From NCBI GenBank assembly GCA_030770425.1, contig JASJFT010000326.1, forward strand, positions 1-36,070: a stretch of DNA of 36,070 bases, written 5' to 3'. Each line of letters starts with the position of its first letter. Position 1 is the first letter of the stretch. This DNA comes from Darksidea phi. Lineage: Eukaryota > Ascomycota > Dothideomycetes > Pleosporales > Lentitheciaceae. Positions 1 to 9,085 of this stretch are shown here, piece by piece. Both the position numbers and the translations under genes were made by a program. The notes beneath the pieces are model-generated. The model was not told where the DNA came from. It saw nothing but the letters and a program-made list of their open reading frames with translations, and did not search any database.

Positions 1-266
1 CTCTAGATTATTCTTAGAGTATATTAATATTATATAGCCCTATATATATCTACTCGTTTTACTATATAAATTATTATCTAAAAAATATTTTTCTAATATA
101 TATATTATATAACGCGCTTAACGTATCTAAAGGGTATTATAGAATATATAAGAGGATACTAATAACTTAGTTTTTTTATATTACCTAGAAGTTATATATA
201 CGCGGCTCTACTAGAAGATAAGACTTACTTCTTCTATATTTCTACCCGTAGTAAAATAAGACTATA
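1..266. other. 3' end region of the Gypsy element, no separate gene seen
   Basis: The pol reading frame can be followed past the 25-residue repeats for a few dozen codons and then fades. I see no polypurine tract or LTR match to 7138-7380 here. The rest is RIP-mutated AT-rich sequence, presumably the untranslated 3' part of the element. Confidence 0.4.
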
Positions 267-491
267 GGGGGATACTCTAAACTTAAAGGTAGTTACTATA
301 GGTTCTAGGTATTACGCTACTTATTTTAGCGAGTTATAAAGGAGAGGAGCCCTAAGCTTAAGGGTAATTATTATAAGCTCTAGATTATATACTACCTATT
401 TTAGTAGACTATAAAAGAAAGGTACTCTAAGCCTAAGGGTAATTATCCTAAGCTCTAGGTATTATACTATCTATTTTAGCGAGCTATAAAG
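267..491 (-). repeat. Three in-frame 75-bp tandem repeats after the chromodomain
   Basis: Three diverged units start near 267, 342 and 417 with an exact 75-bp period (matching CTCTAA/CCCTAA landmarks end at 280, 355 and 430). Since 75 is 25 codons, the units stay in the pol frame on the minus strand. Each encodes a 25-residue block with a shared core reading roughly Y-S-x-L-K-(W) then L-E-L-x-I-I-T-L-(K/R)-L-R, with RIP stops at the Trp/Gln positions. The array follows the chromodomain directly and ends the recognisable polyprotein. Tandem repeats are not a usual part of fungal Gypsy pol C-termini as far as I know. Confidence 0.75.
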
Positions 492-624
492 GATGGGGGC
501 CTATACTTAGTACTAGCGATTCTTCTAGGTTCCTATCTTAACTAGTACCTTATCTTCTAACTAGGGGCTAAGGAACTTATCTTATAGTACGGCTTCTAAC
601 TACTAGGCTAGCTATTTAGGTAGG

Positions 625-800
625 TCTAGCTTATTAGGGTACTTATTATAAAACTCTTTTACTTTTTAAGTCGTATTTATAAAATTACTTATTAGATAAT
701 AGATTAGGTTTAGGTTATAGCTTATCTATTCTATTTAATAGTAGAGCTTACTATAAACGATCTAGTTATTAAGGATACGAGCTACTAGCTACTTAGAATA
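625..800 (-). other. Chromodomain of the Gypsy polyprotein
   Basis: In the pol frame the minus strand reads a block starting L-V-A-R-I-L-N, followed by K-L-Y-Y-(Q)-I-E-(W), then a W-Y-L-like acidic/aromatic stretch, an N-F-I segment and K-E-F-Y-N-K-Y-P-N-K. This matches the fungal retrotransposon chromodomain pattern (hydrophobic strand, aromatic cage residues, W-Y-P-like segment, F-H-x-x-Y-P-x-K-P end). Stops fall exactly where the family has Trp or Gln. In active relatives this domain binds methylated histone H3 and directs integration to heterochromatin, which suits its present home. Confidence 0.82.
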
Positions 801-1429
801 CCCGTTTACTTCTATAGCTAGTTCTTTAAGGAGTACTTAATTAGATAATAGGTCTTATATAGCTTTATATAATCTATTTATATAGAAAATATTATATATC
901 TTTATATAAGAGGGTAACTAGACTATATAGAAGCTATATCTTTAACTAATAATAAGATAAGATTCGTATATTTACTAGTCTAATTTTAGGCTTAGCCTCG
1001 AGGTAGTAAATCCCTTAGGTATAATATAGACTTAATTTCCTATATTAAAATTTAGGGGATAATATTTTTTATTAACTTATTAATTTTAAGCTTTCTAAAC
1101 TACTATAATATTAGCTTAGATATAATCGTAAACCTATTAGACTATATTAACTTAGATTTTTATAAACTCTTAGACTACCTATATAGTTATATCGTCTAAT
1201 AATTTAAAGAATTTATAAACGTATTCTTACTAGTCCTAGTAGTAATAAGTCTTATAGCTAAATTCGATTTTAAATAGAAAAAATCCTATTATATTATATA
1301 GAAGAATTACCTAGACTTAGTCTATATTAGATAGGAGATCGGACTAGTTATTCTAATAGAAGTTTATAAAGAGGCGTAATTATTAGTCTAGCTATTAATT
1401 AAAAACTTTTATATTACTATTAATCTATA

Positions 1430-1770
1430 GGTAGTAGATTATAGATAATAATTAGCTAATTCTTATAAGCTTATATAATTCTTTTATAAAGTCTAATACG
1501 AACTATAGGCCTTAATTTAAGATTATAGTATATAGGGGGCTAAAGACTTACTATATATATATATAGTAGAGAGTAGCTATATCTTTAATAGTAGTAGTCT
1601 TAAAGTAGAGTAATAAGAAAGTATATTTTAATAATCTATATATTACTACGAATATATTATTATATCCTTTATAGTTCTTTAGAAAGCTTTTAAAGTCTAT
1701 AAAGATATCTTTTTATATCTTCTTAGGTATAGGAAGTAGTTTAAGAAGACCTAGAATCTTATCTTAAAAT
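1430..1770 (-). other. Integrase catalytic core (DDE type)
   Basis: The pol frame reads I-(W)-K-D-I-F-I-D-F-K-S-F near 1686-1712, then a Y-x-x-I-F-V-V-I-Y-R strand matching the usual V-V-V-D-R motif, and later G-x-x-Y-T-I-I-L-N-(Q)-G near 1508-1530, the position of the second catalytic Asp (normally S-D-x-G). Here that Asp reads as Asn. A degraded form of the A-Y-H-P-Q-T-(D/N)-G region follows at lower coordinates. An N-terminal zinc-binding domain should lie around 1950-2100 but its His/Cys residues would have become Tyr and I did not pin it down. Confidence 0.82.
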
Positions 1771-2209
1771 TTATAACTCTATTAGTACTACTTATAATTT
1801 CTTATATAATATTTTATATTCTCGTTTATTATATTTTAATAGTATAGGTCTCTTAGGAGCCTAATAGTTTTTTTTATATTTAGATAAGTAGTAATCTATA
1901 TAGTATATACTATCTAGATAAAGTAGGTCTTAAGAAACCCTACTTTAGGTACTACTAACTTCTCTTTTTAAAGGAGAAGTCTAGATAGGGTTAGAGATAG
2001 GTACTTATATTCTTAATAAACTAATTCTTACTCTAGTTTAAGTATAATATATATATAATTTTTATAAAGTACGTAGTTAAGAAGTAGGTAAGAATAAATT
2101 TTAGTTTTATACTTAGGATCCTAGGTATTAGTAGTAGCTATTAAGGTAGCTATTATAGTAAAGATCTATTTAGAGGAGATAAAGACGTAAGTCTTAATAA
2201 CTTTATCTT

Positions 2210-2420
2210 TTTTCTTTTAAGTTTTTAACTTCTCTTATTTTTAAGAGAGGATATTTATAATAATATTAGCGATCTTAGAGTAATAATAAATAGTATAATA
2301 ATAGTCTATAAGCTTCTTAGCCTAGCGAGCCTATTACGGGGTTAGTTTATACTTAATTAAAAAATACTTTAGTACCTAATAATTAGTAATAACTTAGAAG
2401 AGTTTATTTAGTTATAATTC
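2210..2420 (-). other. RNase H C-terminal half of the Gypsy polyprotein
   Basis: The frame reads V-I-T-N-Y-x-V-L-K-Y-F, then L-T-P-(Q)-(Q)-A-R-(Q/W)-A, and Y-Y-Y-T-I-Y-Y-Y-S-K-I-A-N-I-I-I-N-I-L-S. This follows the conserved Ty3/Gypsy series T-D-H-x-x-L, L-T-x-R-Q-A-R-W and N-V-x-A-D-A-L-S-R closely. Asp residues in N-(V)-(A)-D-A-L-S read as Asn through TpG-to-TpA change. The active enzyme would remove the RNA strand after reverse transcription. Confidence 0.85.
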
Positions 2421-2699
2421 TATAAACTAAGCCCTCTATTTATTTAAACCCCTTATAACTATAAGTATCTCTTTATTATAAATCTTATAGTTTATTTTTA
2501 TAAACTTTATTATCTTTATAAAGTAAACTATAAGTTATTAAGTTCTATTATCTTAAAGCTATATAAAGGTACCTACTAGAATACTATTACTTATATTAAT
2601 TTCTATATAAATCCTACGATAGAACGAGTAATATCTTATAATAATATTTAAATATAATAGTATCTTACTTTTCTTAAATACGGCTTACTCTTTAGGTTT

Positions 2700-3420
2700 A
2701 AAGGTATAGAATTTTCTCTTTTATAGTAGTTAAGTAAGTAGGTAGATTATACGACTATAATCTTTTAGCTACTTATAGTAGTAGTTATAGAAGTCTAGGT
2801 AAGCTTATAGCCCTTTTAGAATTATAGATTCCTTCTAGTCTTTAATAGCTACTATCTTATTAGGGTCTATATAGATCCCTTTAGTACTAATAATAAAATC
2901 TAAAAACTTTACCTTAATAACTATAAACTTACTCTTTTTAATATCGATCTATAGTCTAGTCTTCTTAAGCTTATCTAGGATTTTACTTATATATTTCTCG
3001 TACTTAAGGGGGTTTTCTAAGTAGATTAAAATATTATTTATATAGATAGTATAGATCTTATTAATTTTATCTTTAAGTACTTAATTAATATAGTACTAAA
3101 AGGTTACCGGTCTATTATATAGTCTAAAAGGTAAAATACGATATTTATAATTTTTATATTATATTTTAAAAGTTATAAGATCTTCTATATTAAGGTCTAA
3201 TCTAATATAATAGAAGACTTAACGTATATCTAGCTTAATAAAGATCTTTACTTTAAAAAGTTATATTAGTATCTTCTTAATTAAGAAGATAGTTATAATA
3301 TTTTTCTTTATAACTATATTAATTTTTTAATAGTTAATATAGAACCTCTACCCCCCTCCTAATTATTTAGTAAATAGGACGGGTAAGACGAAATTAGTAT
3401 TACTAGTTATAATAAAGCCC
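2700..3420 (-). other. Reverse transcriptase domain with RIP-altered active site
   Basis: Conserved RT blocks are readable in order: G-G-G-(W)-R-F-Y-I-N-Y near 3350, K-V-K-I-F-I-K-L-D-I-R near 3230-3260, L-P-F-R-L-Y-N-R-P-V-T-F-(Q) near 3090-3140, and Y-T-I-Y-I-N-N-I-L-I-Y at about 3024-3053. The last is the Y-x-D-D box. Its two catalytic Asp codons (GAT in a TGATGA context) have become AAT (3030-3044), the exact product expected from TpG-to-TpA mutation. The thumb region follows with L-K-K-T-R-L-(Q)-I-D-I-K-K-S-K-F and V-K-F-L-D-F-I-I-S. Family assignment to Ty3/Gypsy is firm. Confidence 0.93.
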
Positions 3421-4239
3421 TTTTTTAGATACTTTTCTAAGTAAGCTTTTAGTAACTTTAAATATTTAAGAGATATATTATAAAGTAGGCTTATACTAAG
3501 CTTACTTATATTATCTTTAAGGGTAATTTTATAGTCGACGTTCTTCCTTCTAAGAAGTAGCTTATCTAAGTTAACCTTAAAGAAGTAGTCTAGGGTAGCT
3601 CCTATATATTCTTTATAAGAAAGCTTTTCTACTATTATATTTTATATATTCTATTCTACTAAGTCTTTTACTAAGTCTTTTAACTATCTATCTTTAATTA
3701 ATAAGTTAACTTTATATAGACTAGTAGCTCTTAGTATAACTTCTTCCTTATCTACGAGCTTCTATATCTTAGAAGACTTAAGAAAATATACGTCGAACTT
3801 ATTACTAACGGTCTACCCTAGTAGGTTATTAGGAATAGATATTACTTTCTTTTTCTTTTTATTATTTTTTTAATAATCTTATTAGTTTTTTTTAGATTTA
3901 GTATTTCTTAAATTATTATTAGTATTACTATCCGCGTTTCTCTATATTTTCTTAGAAGTAGTTTACTAATCCTCTATTATCTATAAAGAGGCTTTAGTAG
4001 GCTCGTAGACCTCCTCTTAAGAAATTATAAGGGCTTTAATAGGAATTTCTAAACTAAGTATTAGATTCTTTTTAAATAAGTAGGTCTTCTTTTATACTTT
4101 AATCTACTAATTAATTAGGTCGTTATAATATAAAGTATTATTCTAGTATTCTAGCTCTAGTTTTAGATTTAGCTTTCCTATAATAGTTAGATTATATTTT
4201 ATCTACTTTAGAGTATCGTCTAACTAGTATAAAGTTTAA

Positions 4240-4530
4240 TTATAATAATTAATTAAGAACTAGATTTATTTAAAGAACTTTCTTTTAAATATTATATTAT
4301 AATATCTAAGCTTATAGAAGAGGAACTAGGTAGATATATTCTTTCTTTAGATTAATAGATTAGCTTAAATAATTATATCGACTAAGTAACTATATTTCCT
4401 ATTAAACCTATTAAGAGGAATTAGTTTCTTTAATTAATAAAAGACGGGCTTTAGCTTTTTCTTTACTACCTTTAAATATTTAGAGTAGACTAATAGGTAT
4501 ATACTAGTATTATTATCTACTAATCCTCTT
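4240..4530 (-). other. Retropepsin-like aspartic protease of the Gypsy polyprotein
   Basis: The pol frame reads G-L-V-D-N-N-T-S-I-Y with the D-N-N codons at 4506-4520, matching the L-V-D-S-G-A-T/S motif of retropepsins after RIP. About 75 codons on comes F-L-F-Y-K-L-R-Y-Y-N-I-I-F-K-R-K-F-F (roughly 4265-4320), matching the hydrophobic-D-I-I-L-G-x-x-F-F segment before the domain end. Spacing and order upstream of RT fit the family. Confidence 0.75.
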
Positions 4531-4649
4531 AGCTATATAGCTAGGCTATTTACTATAAGTTAAATAGGGAGTATAAATAATTTTAAATTAATAAGCTATA
4601 GTATCTTAATAAGTTATTAATAATTAAGGGGTTTAATTACTCCTATATA

Positions 4650-5720
4650 GACTACTAGAGAGAAGCCCTTCTTTAATAACTTTTATTTTTTAATACTATA
4701 GAGAAGATGTTAGAGTTATACTCTAAACTACTTTTCTCTTTATATAGAGAGTCTAAATAAGCTTCTTTCTTAGAATTATTAGAAAAGATAATATTAACTT
4801 CTACTTCTATAGTATTCTATATTACTTTATATACGATATAGTTAGGGTAGTCTTACTATTTATTTCTTTTCTTATAATTAAAGTAATAGTTTTACTTCTT
4901 ATACTTCTTAAAAGAGTAGTTATAGAGTTTAGATACGTCTTTAGAGCGGATAGACTTCTTTTTTAACTTATTAAAGAAGGGCCTATTTATAGTTAACTAC
5001 TTTCTCTTAAAGATAACTAATTAATTACTTCGAGTAAGCTAAATCTTTTAGTATTAATTATTCTTAAGTAGTACTTTATTAATTAAAGTTATATATTTAT
5101 AGAGCTTATTAAAGATAGAATTACTATTATTAAATAGATCTACCTTATTTCTTAACTTAAAGTAGAGCTTATCTATAAATTCTTTATTCTACTAGTAGTA
5201 AAATAGATAAATCTTTATTATTAGATACTTAAAATTCTTAATAAAGTTATTAACTTCGCTAAACGCGTTTATACGTAGTTAGTAGAATTTAACTTTTATC
5301 TTCTTCTTTATATAAAGATTTTTATAATATTTCTTAATATATTCTAATAGATTTATATTAAATATAAAGTCTACTTCTTCTTTTCTAGAATTTAGCTATA
5401 TCCGAATATAGTCTTTTACTAGGTCTACTAGTTAGGATATAATATAGACTTAATAGATCTTAGCTATCTATTAAGGGGTCTTTTATACGTACTAGTCCTT
5501 ATTAATAGTAAGTTTTTATTCTATATTATAGAGCTAGTTTTTTAACTTAAGCTCTCCGTTATTTTTAAATAAGGTAGAATTAGGGTAGAACGTAGTCTTC
5601 TAGGAGTTAAAGATTTATAAAGATTTACTTTAGTAGTTTTCTATAATATTCTTCTCCTAAATAAGAATCTATATTTTATTATCTAAGATAATAGTTATAA
5701 ACCCTAGTAAGACTAATAAG
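4650..5720 (-). pseudogene. gag: Gypsy gag relic (capsid and probable zinc knuckle)
   Basis: A single minus-strand frame is readable from about 5720 to 4860 with stops only at Q/W-type positions. It reads as a helical capsid-like protein, with segments such as L-Y-N-I-E-(Q)-K-L-T-I-N-K-D and N-K-E-F-I-D-K-L-Y-F-K-L-R-N-K-V. Near 4840-4890 it shows Y-x-x-Y-K-K-R and later D-Y-P-N, which fits a degraded C-x-x-C...D-C-P zinc knuckle (Cys and His codons become Tyr under RIP), although the His spacing is off by about one residue. Codon phase differs from pol by one base in the -1 sense. Gag would package the element RNA. Confidence 0.68.
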
Positions 5721-5749
5721 GATCTTATGGGGAGAGTACTAGGACGAAA

Positions 5750-6960
5750 GGTAAAAGTATTTTCTATTTTCTTTATAATAAAGGGTAGTATATTTAACTC
5801 TAATAGATACTTATAGTAATTCTTATTAGATAGAGGAGTCTATATTAGATTAAAAAATATAATTAGTTTAGTAATTAGCTCTTTTTATAAGAAGCTTAAT
5901 TAAAAAATTAAATACTAAATTAAATTCTACTAGAACCTTCCTAGGAGCCCGGGGATTTAAAGAGGGGTATAATAGATAAATAAGGTTCTTTAAGGGCCGA
6001 TATTTAGATTATTTAGTTATATTATTATAAAAAGAAGTCTTATCTCTTCTATATTTTATCTATTATTAGGGTTATACTATAATAGCGGAGCCTCGAGAGT
6101 AGACTTAAGGTTATACTAAGAAAGAACTATAAGTCTAGTCTTAGTATAAATAACTACGAGGAAGGACTACTTAAAGTCTTCTTCTAAATTCTACTACTTA
6201 CTTATAGTTTTTCGTATTTATTAGAGCTCTTCTTATAGCTTTTTAACTTATCTTTTATAGTTATCCCTTTTCTTAACTAATTAGTTAAACTTATTAGTTA
6301 TAGTATTTATAAAGACGTTCTTACTAACTATACCTACTCTTATAATATACGCTAGCCTTTTAGCTATAATAAGATAAAAACTATTATCTATTAAGATATT
6401 AGTAATTAGATCGGGTTCCTTCTAGATAGCTAGTATATTCTAGACTATATTATAGTCTAGAAGTTCTTCCTATTCTTTAGTATTTATTAAGAAGGGGATT
6501 TAAAATCTATTTTCTTTTTAAAATAATTTAACCCTCTTAGCGTACTTATTAATCTTCTCCTTAAGACTATCCTTACTTATACTCTCCTTTTAAGGAAGGA
6601 AGATAATTTTAAGGGTCTAAAAGTTAATATATATATCTTTATTAATAAATATCTCTAAGGGGGTTAGTTTATAGGTCTTAGTTAGCTTTTATTAGTATAC
6701 TTTCTCTTTAGAGAAGAGTATCTTACTTCTAGTCTAGCTCTAAGACCTAGTCTAAGTTTATATACTCCTCGCCCTACTTAAGACTTAATTTAGGGCTTTA
6801 CTCTTTTCTTTATCTTTCTTTTATAAAAAGGGCTTATAGAAGGATAGTATATTTAGTAGAATAGACTTCGAAGGGCCTATCTAGCCTAGGGAGTCTATTA
6901 TCTTATTATTATACTAATTTAGTAATTTAGTTAATCGTATAAAGATAAGTTTATTATAGG
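5750..6960 (-). pseudogene. Probable N-terminal gag / leader region, frame uncertain
   Basis: The interval upstream of the capsid relic has minus-strand stretches that read well through Q/W stops: a charged, coiled-coil-like piece rich in K/E/R/L/Q near 6190-6350, and a basic piece near 6600-6860. They are in two different frames, and neither frame is that of the capsid. So either indels or introns intervene, or part of it is not coding. I cannot place a start codon, as no minus-strand ATG survives in the window. Confidence 0.4.
6440..6460. repeat. 21-bp perfect palindrome inside the gag leader
   Basis: CTAGACTATA (6440-6449), one central T, then TATAGTCTAG (6451-6460). Perfect 10-bp arms. 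In a TA-saturated sequence such palindromes can arise by chance, and no function is claimed. Confidence 0.6.
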
Positions 6961-7137
6961 GTTTAGAATATAGGTCTAATCCTATATAATACTTTTATAG
7001 GTCCCTTCTCTTTAAAGGAGGTACTAGGCGCTCTAGTAATATTAGGGCTTAAAGTAATTAGTTTTAAGACTTACTTAAGGAAGTACTATACGCTATCTAC
7101 CCTAAGTACTATAGACCTCTAGGAATTTAAGGGGGGT

Positions 7138-7380
7138 TAATATTTAACTACTATCTCTAACTAAAAGTTAGAGATCTTAGGATAATATAAAACCCTAGGA
7201 CTAAGTATAATTAACTAGGAGTTATAATAGCTAAGGTAGCCTTCTAATTAACTAATAGTAGAATCGGTATATTAAAGCTATTCTAAGATAGCACTATAAG
7301 GGTATAAGAATAGAGGGTTTTTATACCTAAATAGGACTTAGTATACTAAATAAGCTAACTAACTATTAGACTAATCCTCA
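7138..7380 (-). repeat. Probable 5' LTR of the Gypsy element
   Basis: This stretch lies between the gag leader and the start of homology to element E. Read on the minus strand it would begin at the retained CA of the + strand at 7379-7380 (5'-TG on the minus strand), carries a TATAAAAACCC-type promoter-like motif (near 7318-7328) and ends before a run of six C (G on the + strand, 7133-7138). LTRs normally start TG and end CA; here the end would be RIP-changed. An alternative outer edge is the retained CA at 7401-7402. No second copy is available to confirm the borders, so this is inferred from position. Confidence 0.42.
7153..7175. repeat. 10-bp hairpin in the probable LTR
   Basis: ATCTCTAACT (7153-7162), loop AAA, AGTTAGAGAT (7166-7175). 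The arms are perfect. On the minus strand it lies near the downstream end of the LTR, where a transcript end structure would be plausible, but this is inference. Confidence 0.55.
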
Positions 7381-7429
7381 GGATTACCTAATCTACTAAC
7401 CAAAATAAGAAATAAGTAAAATAACTAGG

Positions 7430-8466
7430 TTACCTAGGAAATAGGCTATAATATTATATAAGGTAGTAATCCTAACCGTCCTAATTATAAAAGTTATTAT
7501 TAATACTTAAGTTATCTTTATATTTAAGTCTAAGTAGCTTTATTCTATATATTAGACTTATAGCTTCTTTATAGACCTATTTATTAACTATAAGAAGTCT
7601 TATACTACTTCCTTTAAATAGATATTAAAAAAAGAGTCCTAAAAATAAAGAAAATATATTTTTATAAATTATATTTTAGATCTCCTCTAGAAGTTCGAGT
7701 AGCTTAGATTATCTTTTAAATAGATAGCTATTATAGTACTATTATTAGTCTTATATATTTATATAGATAAATAGCTATTTATATTAATATTTATATATAA
7801 GTATTACTACGTATTAGGCCTAGAAGGAATAAGTTTTTTAAATACTATATTATAACTAAACTATATACTTCTATAAAAATAGTAGTACTATATTAAAGTA
7901 CTACTTATATTCTATAATATATAATTTCTTTTCCTTACTTAACTTAAATATATATAATTACTCTTCGACTATTTAAGTATTTACTAGATTTCTACTAAGT
8001 AGAGGACTAGAACTAGATTAAATCTCTTCGTCGGGTCGTCCTTATATCTTTATTCTATAAAGCGAAGGGGGAGTATAAATTAAAATAGAAGGTAGATAAA
8101 GGATATAGAAGGAAGATAGTAGGTAATCTTAGAGTAGTAATTATAAGCGAATATAAAGATCTTTATATATTATAGTATATTACTATAAGAATATAGATAT
8201 AAAGAACTAAGTTAATTATAATAGCTCTATAGAAGAGCTATTTATATATATATATAAGGAATATATATAGGGTTAGCTATATAAGCTAGTCTAATATTAT
8301 ATATATAATATACCTAGACTACTAGTAATACTCTATAGATTAAAGTATAGTAGAGCTTATTATTTAGACTAGAGGTTTATATTAGCTTTATATAATAGGG
8401 GAAAGAAAAGAAAGATAAGATAGAAAAATATATATCTAAGATTTAGAACTAGATACTTTTTAATAG
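7430..8466 (-). mobile_element. Element E, copy A (truncated, minus orientation)
   Basis: Line-by-line comparison shows this stretch is the reverse complement of about 13080-14380 over its whole length. For example 7621-7680 matches the reverse complement of 14101-14160, 7801-7920 that of 13860-13980, and 8355-8460 that of 13110-13240. It therefore carries the beginning of the same coding relic (about 7430-7760) followed by the noncoding head. The copy stops abruptly at 7400-7430 where the Gypsy LTR begins, so the rest of the element may lie beyond the Gypsy insertion or be deleted. At 8466 homology ends at exactly the point (CTTTTTAATA) where the 481-bp sub-element begins in the other copies. 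Confidence 0.8.
8220..8242. repeat. Hairpin in the head of element E copy A
   Basis: AATAGCTCT (8220-8228), five-base loop, AGAGCTATT (8234-8242). Copy B has a different perfect hairpin at a similar place (13521-13541), so a stem-loop may be a feature of the element head rather than a fixed sequence. Confidence 0.45.
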
Positions 8467-8639
8467 AAATTCTATTTAGGTAAAGATATAGATAAGGTAT
8501 AGATTATATATTATAAACTTTATACTAGAAATAGCTTTTATCTAAACTAAGATATATAATAAAATATAGCTATTAGATCTAGAAGTTATAGTAGAACGTA
8601 ATTATAGTTTACGAGCGTACTTCGGCGAAAGACGTAGAT
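8467..8639. other. Unassigned AT-rich stretch between two element E pieces
   Basis: This 173-bp stretch separates the copy A head from a piece of the 481-bp sub-element. I find no clear match to the other copies and no coding signal. Confidence 0.4.
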
Positions 8640-8800
8640 ACTAATAGCTTCTACTTTAGGAGATAAGAGTTTAAGTCTACCTTATATAGTAATAGTATAA
8701 ATAGGTAGCTTATATAAAGAAGTAAAAGGGTAGTATAAATCTATATAATCTCTCTTTTAAGAATAAGCTTCTATCTATTATAGAAATATAGATAAATATT
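8640..8800 (-). mobile_element. Partial copy of the 481-bp sub-element (minus orientation)
   Basis: The stretch around 8670-8790, with AAGTCTACCTTATATAGTAA and GCTTCTATCTATTATAGAAA, closely matches 27545-27665 and the reverse complement of about 12700-12815. It covers the middle and the distal part of the sub-element only, and both 17-bp terminal repeats are missing. Confidence 0.65.
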
Positions 8801-8879
8801 CTTTAGTAGAAATAGTAATTTAGATATATTAAGCTTATAAGGAAACTATATTTCTTTTTAATAAAAGTAAGTCTACCTC

Positions 8880-9085
8880 TTTATATTCTAATTATATAAG
8901 GTAGACTCGAACCTCTTATCTCTTTTTAGAGTATACGTAATAACTAACCTCTTTTATAATAATAGGGTTTTCTATTAATTTAGAGGGTACTATATTATAT
9001 AATCTATACTACTAATATATATAAGTATATCGGTAGAAATAAGAATCTAACTATAGTACTATATAATAGTATTACTAAAGGCTAA
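8880..9085 (+). mobile_element. Partial copy of the 481-bp sub-element (plus orientation)
   Basis: Matches about 12780-13000 in the same orientation, including the motif GTAGACTCGAACC at 8901-8913 and the AATAATAGGGTTTT segment. Together with the minus-strand piece at 8640-8800 it forms a head-to-head arrangement centred near 8840. Read on the minus strand the conserved motif is GGTTCGAGTCTAC, which looks like a polymerase III B box. Confidence 0.62.

Larger units (their letters stand above)
267..4530 (-). pseudogene. pol: Gypsy pol relic (protease-RT-RNase H-integrase-chromodomain-repeat tail)
   Basis: One minus-strand reading frame stays readable over about 4.2 kb, interrupted only by TAA/TAG codons where Gln or Trp is expected. 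The same codon phase holds at the protease (4506-4520), RT (3030-3044), RNase H (2373-2381), integrase (1698-1700) and chromodomain (786-788) landmarks, so it was a single polyprotein. It would have encoded the enzymes that process the polyprotein, copy the RNA and integrate the DNA, with the chromodomain steering insertion toward modified chromatin. It is dead: dozens of stops, RT catalytic Asp-Asp changed to Asn-Asn, and the protease Asp-Ser-Gly motif altered. The frame relationship to gag suggests -1 frameshift expression, though old indels could mimic this. Confidence 0.88.
1..7380 (-). mobile_element. Ty3/Gypsy LTR retrotransposon with chromodomain, RIP-inactivated, 3' end cut by the window
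   Basis: On the minus strand the order from high to low coordinates is probable 5' LTR (7380-7138), gag (about 5720-4650, perhaps starting further upstream), protease (4530-4240), reverse transcriptase (3420-2700), RNase H (2680-2210), integrase (2130-1000), chromodomain (800-625) and a repeat tail (491-267). This is the canonical order of fungal chromodomain-bearing Ty3/Gypsy elements. The pol domains from protease to repeat tail sit in one reading frame; gag is offset so that pol is in the -1 frame relative to it, as in many Gypsy elements. All in-frame stops are TAA/TAG and fit former Gln or Trp codons. No second LTR copy is visible, so the 3' LTR must lie beyond position 1 or be lost. Confidence 0.88.

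Noticed and set aside
7128..7142. The G-run as a polypurine tract of a plus-strand Gypsy element
   Set aside because: All Gypsy domains in the neighbouring 7 kb are on the minus strand, and no plus-strand pol was found before it.
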